Shown here one piece after another: positions 36,712-45,601 of a DNA stretch of 64,000 bases. The stretch spans positions 372,001 to 436,000 of the forward strand of contig NZ_JAFCJX010000001.1 of assembly GCF_018130695.1 (NCBI RefSeq), in the 5' to 3' direction. Every line of letters begins with the position of its first letter. Positions within the stretch are counted from its first letter, which is position 1. The translations under genes and the position numbers were made by a program. Source of the stretch: Bradyrhizobium jicamae. GTDB taxonomy: Bacteria; Pseudomonadota; Alphaproteobacteria; Rhizobiales; Xanthobacteraceae. The notes under the pieces are model-generated. The model had not been told where the DNA came from and made no database searches. It saw nothing but the letters and a program-made list of their open reading frames with translations.

Positions 36712-37479
36712 TCAGTTCACCAGCACGCTCGCCGGCGCGACCTCGCCGCCGCCCTGCTCGATCACGCGCCGCACCGTGGTGGCGAGCGCGACCGAACCCG
36801 GCGTATCGCTGTGGATCAGGATCGAGCGCGCGTCGACCTTGATGGTCTTGCCTTCGATCGTCTTCACCGTGCCGCTGTCGAGGAAGCGCTGCACCCGCTC
36901 GGCCACCGCGTCCGGCGAGGTGATGACCGAGTTGGGAAGCTTGCGCGAGACCAGGTGGGCGTTCTCGTCATAGGCGCGGTCGGCCAGGAACAGCGTCAGC
37001 ACCCTTAAGCCCGCCTTGCGGGCGGCGCGCACGATCACGGCGTCCGGCTGCGAGAACACGATGAAGTCGCGATTGATCGCCGCGATCGCACGGGCGACGA
37101 CGTCCGCCATCTCAGGATCGGCATTCACCATGTTGCCCATCGCCGCATGGAAGCTGACATGGGTGACCTTGTGGCCGGCATTGGTCGCGATCGCCTGCAG
37201 CGCGCCGATCTGGTAGACCATGTGCTTCTCGAGCTCGGCCGCGTCCATCTGGATCACGCGACGGCCGAAGCCGAGCAGGTCCGGCAGGCCCGGATGCGCG
37301 CCGACCTCGACGTCCTTCGCCTTCGCCAGCCGCACCATGCGATCCATGATGATGGGATCGCCGGCGTGGAAGCCGCAGGCGACGTTGGCCGAGGAGACGA
37401 TCCCCATCAGCGCCTCGTCGTCGCAGATCGAATAGTTGCCGAACCCTTCGCCCATGTCCGAATTGATGCCGACTTTCAT
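36712..37479 (-). CDS. pxpA: 5-oxoprolinase subunit A (LamB/YcsF family)
   Basis: 255 residues. The family signature MKVGINSDMGEGFGNY is followed by SSANVACGFHAGDP and VGAHPGLPDLLGFGRR, the conserved pocket of PxpA. PxpA with PxpB and PxpC opens 5-oxoproline to glutamate using ATP. Here it may act on that or on another lactam. It is the most distal gene seen of the leftward set, 30 bp after the pxpC copy. Confidence 0.93.
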   Translation of the reverse strand: MKVGINSDMGEGFGNYSICDDEALMGIVSSANVACGFHAGDPIIMDRMVRLAKAKDVEVGAHPGLPDLLGFGRRVIQMDAAELEKHMVYQIGALQAIATNAGHKVTHVSFHAAMGNMVNADPEMADVVARAIAAINRDFIVFSQPDAVIVRAARKAGLRVLTLFLADRAYDENAHLVSRKLPNSVITSPDAVAERVQRFLDSGTVKTIEGKTIKVDARSILIHSDTPGSVALATTVRRVIEQGGGEVAPASVLVN

Positions 37480-37509
37480 GTCTCCACACCTTTCTTGTTT
37501 GTTGTCGTC

Positions 37510-38487
37510 TCAAAGCGCTCGATAAAGTTCCGCCGTCGCACGCAGCTTCGCGAGATAATCGTTGACCGGCGTCATCGCCGCGACCGCGTCCTGGTAGCTG
37601 ACCTCGCTGAAGGCGATCAGCGATCCCGGCGACGCCTGGCCGAGCCGCCAGAGATCGGCCTGGATCACCGCAGCCATCTTCGGATAGCCGCCCGCCGTGT
37701 TGGCATCACTCATCTGGATGATCGGCTCGCCCGAGGGCGGCACCTGCACGACGCCAGGCACCACGCCGTGCGAGCGCATCTCGACCGGTGCGGCCAATGT
37801 CAACTTGCCGCCGGTCAGGCGGTAGCCGCCCCGATCGCTCTGCGCGCTGATCTTCCAGGTCGTCGACCAGAACGTCGCCTGCATCGCTTTCGAAAACAGA
37901 TCATGCTCGCCGGCCCGCATCACGCGCAGGTGCAGCACGCGGTCGTCAGCCGGCCGCGCGGCTGCAATTGCGACATCGGCCGGCTCGGCACCGAAGTTGA
38001 CGCGGCCACTCCCGGCGCCCGGCGCTGCACCGACCGGCAGGATATCACCGGCCTGCAGAATACGGCCGTCGTACCCGCCAAATCCTGCACGCAGATGCGT
38101 GCTGCGCGAGCCCATCACGGCGGGCACATCGATACCGCCCGCGACGGTCAAAAAGACGCGCGCACCGCGCCGCGGCGAGGCGATGGTCAGGACATCGCCC
38201 GCCCTCGCCTGCGCGCACCACCATGGCGGCACGATCGCATCCGCCAGCCTCGCCTCGTGATCGGCGCCGGTGAGCGCAAAGGCGACGTCGGCCTGGAAGC
38301 GCAGGCGGAACGGAAATGTCTGGATCTCGATGCCGGCGGCGCCGTCCGCGTTGCCGAGCAGTGCATTGCCGGCCGCGAGCGCGACCGGATCCATCACGCC
38401 TGATGTGCTCACGCCGAAACGGCGCGCGCCCCGACGCCCCATGTCCTGGACGGTGTTGAAGGCGTGGCTGGTCAAAATCTCGATCAT
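37510..38487 (-). CDS. pxpC: 5-oxoprolinase subunit C / KipA-type (AHS2) protein, second copy
   Basis: 325 residues. Same landmarks as the copy at 35328: VQDMGRRGARRFGVSTSGVMD, RSHGVVPGVVQVPPSGEP and GGYPKMAAVIQADLWRLGQA. The ATG at 38487 overlaps the pxpB copy by 4 bp. Being next to pxpA, this pair probably makes the biotin-independent PxpABC complex, while the other pair goes with AccB/AccC. Confidence 0.9.
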   Translation of the reverse strand: MIEILTSHAFNTVQDMGRRGARRFGVSTSGVMDPVALAAGNALLGNADGAAGIEIQTFPFRLRFQADVAFALTGADHEARLADAIVPPWWCAQARAGDVLTIASPRRGARVFLTVAGGIDVPAVMGSRSTHLRAGFGGYDGRILQAGDILPVGAAPGAGSGRVNFGAEPADVAIAAARPADDRVLHLRVMRAGEHDLFSKAMQATFWSTTWKISAQSDRGGYRLTGGKLTLAAPVEMRSHGVVPGVVQVPPSGEPIIQMSDANTAGGYPKMAAVIQADLWRLGQASPGSLIAFSEVSYQDAVAAMTPVNDYLAKLRATAELYRAL

Positions 38488-39179
38488 AGCTCGATCCGAT
38501 CGATCCTGAACCTGACGCGGTCGCCCGGCAGCATCAGCGAGGGTTGCTGGCGCTGCGGATCGAACATCTGGACCGAGGCCCAGCCGATCGCATTCCAGCC
38601 GTTCGGGCTGCTGAGCGCCGCAACGCCGGTCTGCATACCGCCGATGGTCACCGAGCCCGCGCGCATGTTGAGCGACGGCACGGTCTTGCGCGGCATGAAG
38701 ATGCGGCGATCGAGGCCATGGAGATAGCCGAAGCCCGGCGAGCTCGCGATCGCACACACCGTGTACTCGCCCTCGCTATGGATCCTGATGACGTCCCGCG
38801 CCGACAATCCGGAGCGTGCGACCAGCGCCGGAAGGTCGAAGCCGAGCTCGCCGCCATAGATCACGGGAATCTCGATCAGCTTGCCGTCGGAATTGCGCGG
38901 GCTCAGCCGATGCCAGAGCTCGATGAGCTCAGCCGTCAGCGCGCCGATGTCATCCGGCGGCTGCTCGAAGGTGAGCATGACATTGGTGACGCCGACCACG
39001 GCTTCCTCGACATTGGGCCAGGACGACACCACGTCGGCGAGCGCCCAGATGCGCCCCTGCTGAACCAGGTCGAACGCCCCCGGCGCCTCCACCAGCATCG
39101 CCAGCGTGCCGATCAGGCTGATCTTCGGGTCCTTCTCGAGCACGCCGACGAAGGGAGAGGCACGATGGTTGATCGACAC
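38484..39179 (-). CDS. pxpB: 5-oxoprolinase subunit B / KipI-type (AHS1) protein, second copy
   Basis: 231 residues from a GTG at 39179. Landmarks IPVIYGGELGFDLPAL, SSPGFGYLHGLDRRI and TIGGMQTGVAALSSPNGWN. Overlaps the pxpC copy by 4 bp. It shares the opening [19 protein letters not shown] with the other AHS1 protein ([19 protein letters not shown]), so the two are close paralogs. A gap of 138 bp separates it from the ABC ATPase gene upstream. Confidence 0.9.
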   Translation of the reverse strand: MSINHRASPFVGVLEKDPKISLIGTLAMLVEAPGAFDLVQQGRIWALADVVSSWPNVEEAVVGVTNVMLTFEQPPDDIGALTAELIELWHRLSPRNSDGKLIEIPVIYGGELGFDLPALVARSGLSARDVIRIHSEGEYTVCAIASSPGFGYLHGLDRRIFMPRKTVPSLNMRAGSVTIGGMQTGVAALSSPNGWNAIGWASVQMFDPQRQQPSLMLPGDRVRFRIDRIEL

Positions 39180-39317
39180 GCAAGACCCCGGAATCCGACG
39201 CGCCGCGGCGCGGCCGTCCCGTCCAATCTAGTCAGCCGGCAACATACGATCCAAGAATTTGTCGCTCTGCGGGTATCGTCGATCTCGATTGCTCGCGAAG
39301 CTGCGCATCAAAACCCG

Positions 39318-40412
39318 TCAGTGACGCGCGATCAGGTGATTGCTCGGCGTGGTCCAGCGCGCAACGACGTCCTGGCCGACCGCATAACGGAGCCCGGATT
39401 GCTGCGACTGGTTCTGCTCGAACACGATCAGTTGCTCGCCGCTCGCGGTCTTCAGGTAGTAATGGCTGACGAAGCCGCGATAGACCACCTGGTCGATCCG
39501 TGCAGCTACGGCATTCGGCTGCTCGGCGGCGCTCCTCTCGCCGGCCTGCTCGACAATGATCGCCTCGGGGCGGATCGAGACCATCACATCAGCCGCCGAG
39601 GCCGGCACCTGGTCGACCTCTAGCTTCAGATGCTCCGACACGCGGATCACCGCGCCGTTTCCATTGCGTGCCTCGACCTTCCCCTCGAACAGGTTGGAGG
39701 CACCGATGAACTGCGCGACGAATTTCGAGGCCGGGCGCTGGTAGATCTCGGTCGCCGAGCCGACCTGCTCCAGCTTGCCGTCGCGCATCACCACGATCTT
39801 GTCGGCCATGGTCAGCGCCTCGTCCTGGTCGTGGGTGACCATGATCGTGGTCAGTCCCAGCCGGCGCTGCAGGGCGCGCAATTCGACCTGCATGCTTTCG
39901 CGCAAGCCCTTGTCGAGCGCACCGAGCGGCTCGTCGAGCAGCAGCATCGCAGGCTCGATGACGAGCGCCCGCCCCAGCGCGACGCGCTGCTGCTGGCCGC
40001 CGGAGAGCTGCGCCGGATAGCGCTTGCCGAAGTTCGACAACTGCACCAGGCTCAGCGCCGCCGCGACTTTCCTGGCGGCCTCCGCCTTGGCGATGCCGCG
40101 CATCTCGAGGCCGAAGGCGATGTTCTCCTCGACCGTGAGGTGCGGGAACAGCGCGTAGTTCTGGAACAGCATGCCGACGTTGCGCCGATGCACGGGCACG
40201 TCGGTCATCTTCTTGTCGTTGACGAAGACGTCGCCGGAGGTCGGCCGGATCAGCCCCGCGATCATGCGAAGGCAGGTGGTCTTGCCGCATCCGCTCGGAC
40301 CGAGCAGCGCCACCATGTGGCCCGGCTCGATCGTGAGCGAGACGTCGTCGACCGCCACCGTGCGGTTATATTCCTTGCAGAGGCGATCAAGCCTGACCTC
40401 AGACGACTTCAT
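39318..40412 (-). CDS. ABC transporter ATP-binding protein (PotA-type)
   Basis: 364 residues. Walker A GPSGCGKT, signature LSGGQQQRVALGRAL, Walker B MLLLDEPLGALD, and a C-terminal TOBE domain, as in spermidine/putrescine and related organic-solute importers. It follows the binding-protein gene by 12 bp and completes a four-gene importer with two permeases. Linked by position to the lactam/amide enzymes. Confidence 0.92.
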   Translation of the reverse strand: MKSSEVRLDRLCKEYNRTVAVDDVSLTIEPGHMVALLGPSGCGKTTCLRMIAGLIRPTSGDVFVNDKKMTDVPVHRRNVGMLFQNYALFPHLTVEENIAFGLEMRGIAKAEAARKVAAALSLVQLSNFGKRYPAQLSGGQQQRVALGRALVIEPAMLLLDEPLGALDKGLRESMQVELRALQRRLGLTTIMVTHDQDEALTMADKIVVMRDGKLEQVGSATEIYQRPASKFVAQFIGASNLFEGKVEARNGNGAVIRVSEHLKLEVDQVPASAADVMVSIRPEAIIVEQAGERSAAEQPNAVAARIDQVVYRGFVSHYYLKTASGEQLIVFEQNQSQQSGLRYAVGQDVVARWTTPSNHLIARH

Positions 40413-40424
40413 GGCGGTCCTGCC

Positions 40425-41489
40425 TTAGCTCGTGAACACCATATTGTAACGCTCCAGCCATGGCCCGCGGCGCGGAACGATAAAGTTCCAGTCCGGCGTG
40501 AACAGCCCGAGATCGGTCGCCTTGGTGTCGGGATAGGCGAGGAACTTGGCGGTCTCCGGCTTGAAGTCGATGCCGCTGACCGAGGGCGCGCTCAGCGTCT
40601 GCTCGGACAGCATCTTGGCGACCGACGGTTCAAGAACGCGGTTGATGAAGGCGGCGCCGAGCTCCGGCTCGGGCGCGTTCTTGACCAGCGTCATGCTGTT
40701 GATGCCGGTGAACGCGCCTTCCTTGGGGAAGGTCATGTCGAGCGGCATGCCCTTGGCGGTGTGCGGGTAGATCGCCTTGGAGTATTCGATGCCGCCGATC
40801 GTCGCCTGGCCCTGCGCCACCTGCAGCACCTGCGCCTCGCTGTCGTAGATCGTCAGCACGTTCGGCTTCAAGGTCGCCAGCTTGTCCCAGCCGGCGTCGA
40901 CCAGATACTGCGCCTCCTTGAGCGGCTTGCCGGTGACCAGCGCGGTGGCGACGATCAGCATCAGCACGCTCTGGGTATTCTTCGGCGTGTTGAGCAGGAT
41001 CTGCTTGCGATATTTGGCGTCGAAGATCTGCTCATAGCTCTCCAGCGGCTTGGTCACCTGCGGATTGATGAACATCGCAGCACTCGAGATCGAGAAGCCG
41101 ACGCCAAAACCGTCCTCGAAGATATAGCGCGGATAGACCTTGGCGAGATTGGGAATCTTGGCCGGATCGAGCTTGTCGATCAACCCCTCCTGCTTCGCCT
41201 GGGGAATGCCGACGTCGTCCATCATCATGACGCTGAAGCGCGGCGTGTCGCGGGTGGCGCGGAGCGCTGCGATGTTGGACAGCGTCGCGCCTTCGATGGT
41301 GAAGATGCGGCACTTGTATTCGGCCTCGAACTTCGGAATCACCTCCTTCTGGATCAGCTTGCCCAGCGCGGAGTTGTAGACGCCGACATGCAGTTGCTTG
41401 GCGTCCTGCGCCCACGACCGGCTGATGATCGTCGGCAAGGCAATGGCGGATGCGCCGGCCTTGATGAGAGTTCTGCGTGTCAGGCTCAT
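40425..41489 (-). CDS. ABC transporter substrate-binding protein (PotD/spermidine-putrescine type)
   Basis: 354 residues from the ATG at 41489. The signal peptide MSLTRRTLIKAGASAIALP has a twin-arginine motif (TRRTLIK) and ends near SWAQ, so export through Tat is likely. The mature part LHVGVYNSALGKLIQKEVIPKFEAEY fits extracellular solute-binding family 1/PotD-like proteins. Ligand unknown. Confidence 0.9.
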   Translation of the reverse strand: MSLTRRTLIKAGASAIALPTIISRSWAQDAKQLHVGVYNSALGKLIQKEVIPKFEAEYKCRIFTIEGATLSNIAALRATRDTPRFSVMMMDDVGIPQAKQEGLIDKLDPAKIPNLAKVYPRYIFEDGFGVGFSISSAAMFINPQVTKPLESYEQIFDAKYRKQILLNTPKNTQSVLMLIVATALVTGKPLKEAQYLVDAGWDKLATLKPNVLTIYDSEAQVLQVAQGQATIGGIEYSKAIYPHTAKGMPLDMTFPKEGAFTGINSMTLVKNAPEPELGAAFINRVLEPSVAKMLSEQTLSAPSVSGIDFKPETAKFLAYPDTKATDLGLFTPDWNFIVPRRGPWLERYNMVFTS

Positions 41490-41524
41490 GATCCAATCTC
41501 CATCCTCAAGAACGAACAATCACA

Positions 41525-42331
41525 TCAGGCGGCGAGCGCGCGGCGCAGGCCGACCAGCTTCTCCAGCACGAGGACGCCGACCATCGCCATCAGGATGATG
41601 ATCGTCGACATCGCGGGCACGGAAGGATCGAACACGTTGACGAGTTGCCGCATCAGCACCAGCGGCACCGGCGAATATTCGGAGTTCGCCAGCCACATCG
41701 TCACCGGATAATTGTCGAACGACACCATGAAGGCGAACAGTCCGCCGGCCGCGACGCCCGAGGCGATCTGCGGCAGCGTCACGCGCCAGAAGGTGGTCAG
41801 GCGGTTGGCGCCGAGCGTGCGCGCGGCGTCTTCCAGGTTCTCGTCGACCAGCTGCAGGCTGGTGACGACGGTGCGGATGACATAGGGCGACGTCACCACG
41901 ACGTGCCCGATCAGGAGGTTGAGCCGCGCATCCTGCGAGCCGAGCTTGGCCAGAACTTGCAGCAGCGCGAGGCCCGTCACCAGCGCGGGGAAGATCAGCG
42001 GCGACAGCAGGAAACCCTTGATCGCCGCAACGCCGAAGAAATTGCCGCGCACCAGCGCGAACGCCGCGGGCACGCCGAGCAGCAGCGAGCCTGCGGTGGT
42101 GCCGAGCGCGAGCAGAATGCTGAGCCGCATCGCTTCGAGGAAGTCGCGGTCCTGCAGCACCTTGGCGTACCATTTCAGGGTGAAGCCCTGCGGCGGGAAG
42201 GTGACGAAGTAGGAATCCGAGACCGACACCGCCATGACCAGCAGCAGCGGCGCCATGATGAAGATCATCATCGCCGTCGTGACGGCATAGAGGATGAAGG
42301 CGCCGACGCCGGAGAAATGCTCGTCCGTCAT
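41525..42331 (-). CDS. ABC transporter permease (PotC-type)
   Basis: 268 residues, six membrane segments beginning AFILYAVTTAMMIFIMAPLL. The ATPase-docking loop is NLEDAARTLGANRLTTFWRVTLPQI. The ATG at 42331 overlaps the previous permease by 4 bp and has AGGAGG 6 nt upstream; earlier in-frame starts are not needed. Works with the permease at 42328-43254. Confidence 0.92.
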   Translation of the reverse strand: MTDEHFSGVGAFILYAVTTAMMIFIMAPLLLVMAVSVSDSYFVTFPPQGFTLKWYAKVLQDRDFLEAMRLSILLALGTTAGSLLLGVPAAFALVRGNFFGVAAIKGFLLSPLIFPALVTGLALLQVLAKLGSQDARLNLLIGHVVVTSPYVIRTVVTSLQLVDENLEDAARTLGANRLTTFWRVTLPQIASGVAAGGLFAFMVSFDNYPVTMWLANSEYSPVPLVLMRQLVNVFDPSVPAMSTIIILMAMVGVLVLEKLVGLRRALAA

Positions 42332-43254
42332 GTCGACCTCCTGAGACGGCGGCCCTCGAGCAGCCACATCGACAGGCCGTTGACGGCAAAGACCACGCCG
42401 ACCAGCACCACGGCAATCGCCGCGCCAAACGGCCAGTCATAGACGACGAAGATTTGCTGCTCGATCAGATTGCCGAGCATCACCGCCGAGGCGCCGCCGA
42501 GGATCGCCGGGATCACGAAGGAGCCGGCGGTCAGCGAGAATACGAGCGTAAAGCCCGCGACAAAGCCGGGCATGCTCAAGGGAAGCGTGACGCGGAGGAA
42601 CACCTTCCACCATGGCGCGCCCAGCATGCGCGCGGCGTCTTCCAGATTGGGATCGATCTTGCCCAGCGCCGAGGCCAGCGGCAGCACCATCATCGGGAAG
42701 AACACGTGCAGCGAGCCGATCACCACCGCCTTCTCGGTGTAGAGGATCGACACCGGCCCATCGACGATGTGCAGGGTCATCAGGATCCAGTTCAGCATCC
42801 CCTTCGGACCGTTGGTCAGGATCAGCTGCCAGCCATAGCCGCGCACGACGACACTGACGACCAGCGGCGCGATCACGATCAGGGTGATGATCCGCGTCAC
42901 CAGCGGTCGGCTCTTCACCATGACGAGCGCGACCGGATAGGCCAGCACGGTCGCGAGCGCAGAGGTGATCAGGCTGATCCGAAGCGTGGTCCAGAACACG
43001 CGGGCATAGAGATCGACGTCGACCAGCCGCATGAAGTGCGCCAGCGTGAACGGACGTCCGATGATGCCCTGGCTGTTCTGGGTCAGCAGGCTGGAGAACA
43101 ACAGCGCGAGCGCGGGGTAGAAGAAGAAATACGACAGGAACGCCAGCATCGGGATCGCCAGCATCACGACCGACAAACGGAGGCGCCACCGCGACCCCTT
43201 CCGGGTCTCCGGTTGGGTGCTCAAGACAGCCACCACGTCGTCGCTGGTGGTCAT
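42328..43254 (-). CDS. ABC transporter permease (PotB-type)
   Basis: 308 residues from the ATG at 43254, with GAGGA upstream; an alternative ATG at 43302 would add 16 residues but has no ribosome site. Membrane segments begin VVMLAIPMLAFLSYFFFYPAL, and the EAA-type loop is NLEDAARMLGAPWWKVFLRVTLP. First importer gene of the leftward set. The 204 bp upstream, before the aminotransferase stop, could hold a promoter. Confidence 0.9.
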   Translation of the reverse strand: MTTSDDVVAVLSTQPETRKGSRWRLRLSVVMLAIPMLAFLSYFFFYPALALLFSSLLTQNSQGIIGRPFTLAHFMRLVDVDLYARVFWTTLRISLITSALATVLAYPVALVMVKSRPLVTRIITLIVIAPLVVSVVVRGYGWQLILTNGPKGMLNWILMTLHIVDGPVSILYTEKAVVIGSLHVFFPMMVLPLASALGKIDPNLEDAARMLGAPWWKVFLRVTLPLSMPGFVAGFTLVFSLTAGSFVIPAILGGASAVMLGNLIEQQIFVVYDWPFGAAIAVVLVGVVFAVNGLSMWLLEGRRLRRST

Positions 43255-43458
43255 AGCTGGCCGTCCTCGACTGCGCGATACAAAAGCCACCCCCTCGTTC
43301 ATGAAAGTTTATGCGGCGGTAATCCGCGGAACCAAGATTGTCTTCCTTTAGGGCCATTGCAAACGGTTATGACAATCGGAGCGGCACCCCTGCCCCGATC
43401 GTGAGCGGCGATGTTGTTTGCAACGGCGGGAGATCGCCTCCCCGCCGTCTTGAGCCCG

Positions 43459-44661
43459 TCAGCGCAGGCCTTCGCAGAAATTCGCGATGCGGCGGCAGCC
43501 TTCCTTCAGCGATTCGGTATCGGTCGCGTAGGAGATACGAAAGTATGGGCTCATGCCGTAGGCGCCGCCGGGAACAGCTGCGACATGTTGTTCCTCCAGC
43601 AGCGCCGCGATGAAGTCGGCATCGGTGTCGAGCCGCCGTCCACCCTTGGTCGTCTTGCCGATGCAGCCGGCGATGTTCGGGAAGACGTAGAACGCACCCT
43701 CCGGCTTGTGGCAGGTGATCCCGGGAATCCGGTTGAGCAGCGACACTACGAGATCGCGGCGGCCGCGATAGATGTCGGCGCGCTCCTTCAGATAATCCTG
43801 CGGACCATCGAGCACGGCCACGGCTGCCGCCTGGCTCAGGGTGCAGATGCCGCCGGTGGCCTGGCCGTGGACGTTGTTCATGGCCGCGATCAGCTCCTGC
43901 GGCCCGCCACAATAGCCGACCCGCCAGCCGGTCATGGCATAGGCCTTGGACGCGCCATTGACAGTCACGACGCGACCCTTCAGCCGCGGCTCAACCTCTG
44001 CGATGGTGCAGAACTCGAAACCGTCATAGGTGAGATGCTCGTAGATGTCGTCGGTCAGGATCCAGACGTCAGGATGTTTCAGCATGACGTCGGCGATGCC
44101 GCGCATCTCCTCGCGGGTGCAGGCTGCACCGGTCGGATTGTTCGGGAAGTTCAGGATCAGCCATTTTGTCTTTGGCGTGATCGCGGCCTCGAGATCGGCC
44201 GGACGGAGCTTGAACTGGTTGTTCTCCGGACACGGCACCGCCACCGGCGTTGCTTCCGCGAGCAGGACGATGTCGGCATAGGTGATCCAGCCCGGCGCCG
44301 GAATCACGACCTCGTCGCCGGGATTGCAGGTCGCGAACAGCGCGTTGAAGATGATCTGCTTGCCGCCATTGGCGATCAGGATCTCGTCGAGGGCGTAGTC
44401 GAGATTGTTCTCGCGCTTGAACTTGCGCTGCACGGCCTTCCGCAGCGCCACGGTTCCCGGCTGCGCGGGATATTTGGTATCGCCCTTGAGCGCCGCCTGG
44501 TGTGCCGCATCGATCGCATGCGGCGGCGTCGGAAAGTCGGGCTCGCCCGACGACAGGCTGACGATCTTGACGCCCGCGTCGCGGAGCTCACGCGCCTTGT
44601 CGGTCATCGCCGCCGAGGCCGACACCTTGACGGTCTTCAGGCGGTTGGCAAGTTCAGGCAT
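43459..44661 (-). CDS. Pyridoxal-phosphate aspartate-type aminotransferase (class I/II)
   Basis: 400 residues. SSGEPDFPTPPHA near residue 40, the PLP contacts NFPNNPTGAACTREE and TDDIYEHLTYD, and the internal-aldimine Lys in VNGASKAYAMTGWRVGY. AAT-I beta subgroup. The ATG at 44661 has GGAG 6 nt upstream and overlaps the SDR stop by 8 bp; a GTG four codons earlier is possible. It could transaminate the amino acid released from a lactam or amide. Confidence 0.92.
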   Translation of the reverse strand: MPELANRLKTVKVSASAAMTDKARELRDAGVKIVSLSSGEPDFPTPPHAIDAAHQAALKGDTKYPAQPGTVALRKAVQRKFKRENNLDYALDEILIANGGKQIIFNALFATCNPGDEVVIPAPGWITYADIVLLAEATPVAVPCPENNQFKLRPADLEAAITPKTKWLILNFPNNPTGAACTREEMRGIADVMLKHPDVWILTDDIYEHLTYDGFEFCTIAEVEPRLKGRVVTVNGASKAYAMTGWRVGYCGGPQELIAAMNNVHGQATGGICTLSQAAAVAVLDGPQDYLKERADIYRGRRDLVVSLLNRIPGITCHKPEGAFYVFPNIAGCIGKTTKGGRRLDTDADFIAALLEEQHVAAVPGGAYGMSPYFRISYATDTESLKEGCRRIANFCEGLR

Positions 44662-45442
44662 TATCAGCTCCACTTAGCTCTGTCCGGCGCGCGAATCTGA
44701 GATCTCCGACCACCTGGAAGGTCGGAACGATCTCAAGCATCGCGACATTCATGCGATCAGGCGATCCCACGGCGAATGCGATCGCATCCGCGATGTCGTC
44801 CGCCCCTAGCGTCTCGAAGCCACCGACAAAACGGGCATCCGGATTGTCCGCGGCGACCTGGTTCTTGAAGATGCTGGTCGCGACCCGGCCCGGCGATATC
44901 TCGGTGACGCGCACAGGGGTGCCGTAAAGATCGACCCGCAATTGCTGCGACAGCGAATGAATGCCGGCCTTGGTGGCGTGATAGGCGACGGATGAATTGA
45001 ACGTCGTCGCGTTCTCGCCGAAGGCATAATGGCCGGCGATCGAGGAGATGTTGACGACATGGCCGCGGCCGCGCCGCACCATATCAGGCACGATCAACCG
45101 CACCAGATGCAGCACCGCCCGCAGATTGATATCGACGAGGCTGTCGACGTCGTCGGCCGCCATCTCCAGGATGGTGCCGCGCCGCGATTGGCCAGCATTG
45201 TTGACGAGAATGTCGAATTCGGCGGAGGCCGCCAGCCGCGTCAGCACGCCCAGGTCATTCAGATCGACCGCAAGAGTGCGGCATCCGGTCTCGGCCGACA
45301 GCGCCGCCAGCCGCTCTGTATCGCGGCCGAGCGCATGGACCTCGATCCCTTCGGCGCAGAGGCGGCGAACCGTCGCGGCGCCGATCCCGGAGGATGCGCC
45401 CGTCACCAATGCCGTTTGATAGTCCGAAAATCCCGTCCGCAC
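44654..45442 (-). CDS. SDR family oxidoreductase (paralog of the SDR at 32072)
   Basis: 262 residues from a GTG at 45442. Motifs TGASSGIGAA, NNAGQSRRG, ISSIAGHYAF and Tyr-x3-Lys in VAYHATKAG. It closely matches the SDR at 32072, with a few extra residues (ENATTFNSS) before the catalytic Tyr. It heads the leftward set and overlaps the aminotransferase gene by 8 bp. The pair may act on the same or on stereoisomeric substrates. Confidence 0.92.
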   Translation of the reverse strand: MRTGFSDYQTALVTGASSGIGAATVRRLCAEGIEVHALGRDTERLAALSAETGCRTLAVDLNDLGVLTRLAASAEFDILVNNAGQSRRGTILEMAADDVDSLVDINLRAVLHLVRLIVPDMVRRGRGHVVNISSIAGHYAFGENATTFNSSVAYHATKAGIHSLSQQLRVDLYGTPVRVTEISPGRVATSIFKNQVAADNPDARFVGGFETLGADDIADAIAFAVGSPDRMNVAMLEIVPTFQVVGDLRFARRTELSGADNA

Positions 45443-45601
45443 GGCTCTCTTCCGGTTGAGCGGAGTTGGCGGACACTAGTTGCGCGTCGGCGCAGGCGCA
45501 TAGAACGGATTCAGTCTGCCCTCATAAGGAGCGCCGATAACCCGCCTCGCGGCCCACCCCGTACATTCCTGCGGGAAACCCTTCCACGGAGACGGACGCG
45601 C

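Noticed and set aside
39630..41711. 693-codon plus-strand frame antisense to the ABC ATPase and binding protein
   Set aside because: Shadow frame; opposite genes carry Walker and signal-peptide motifs.
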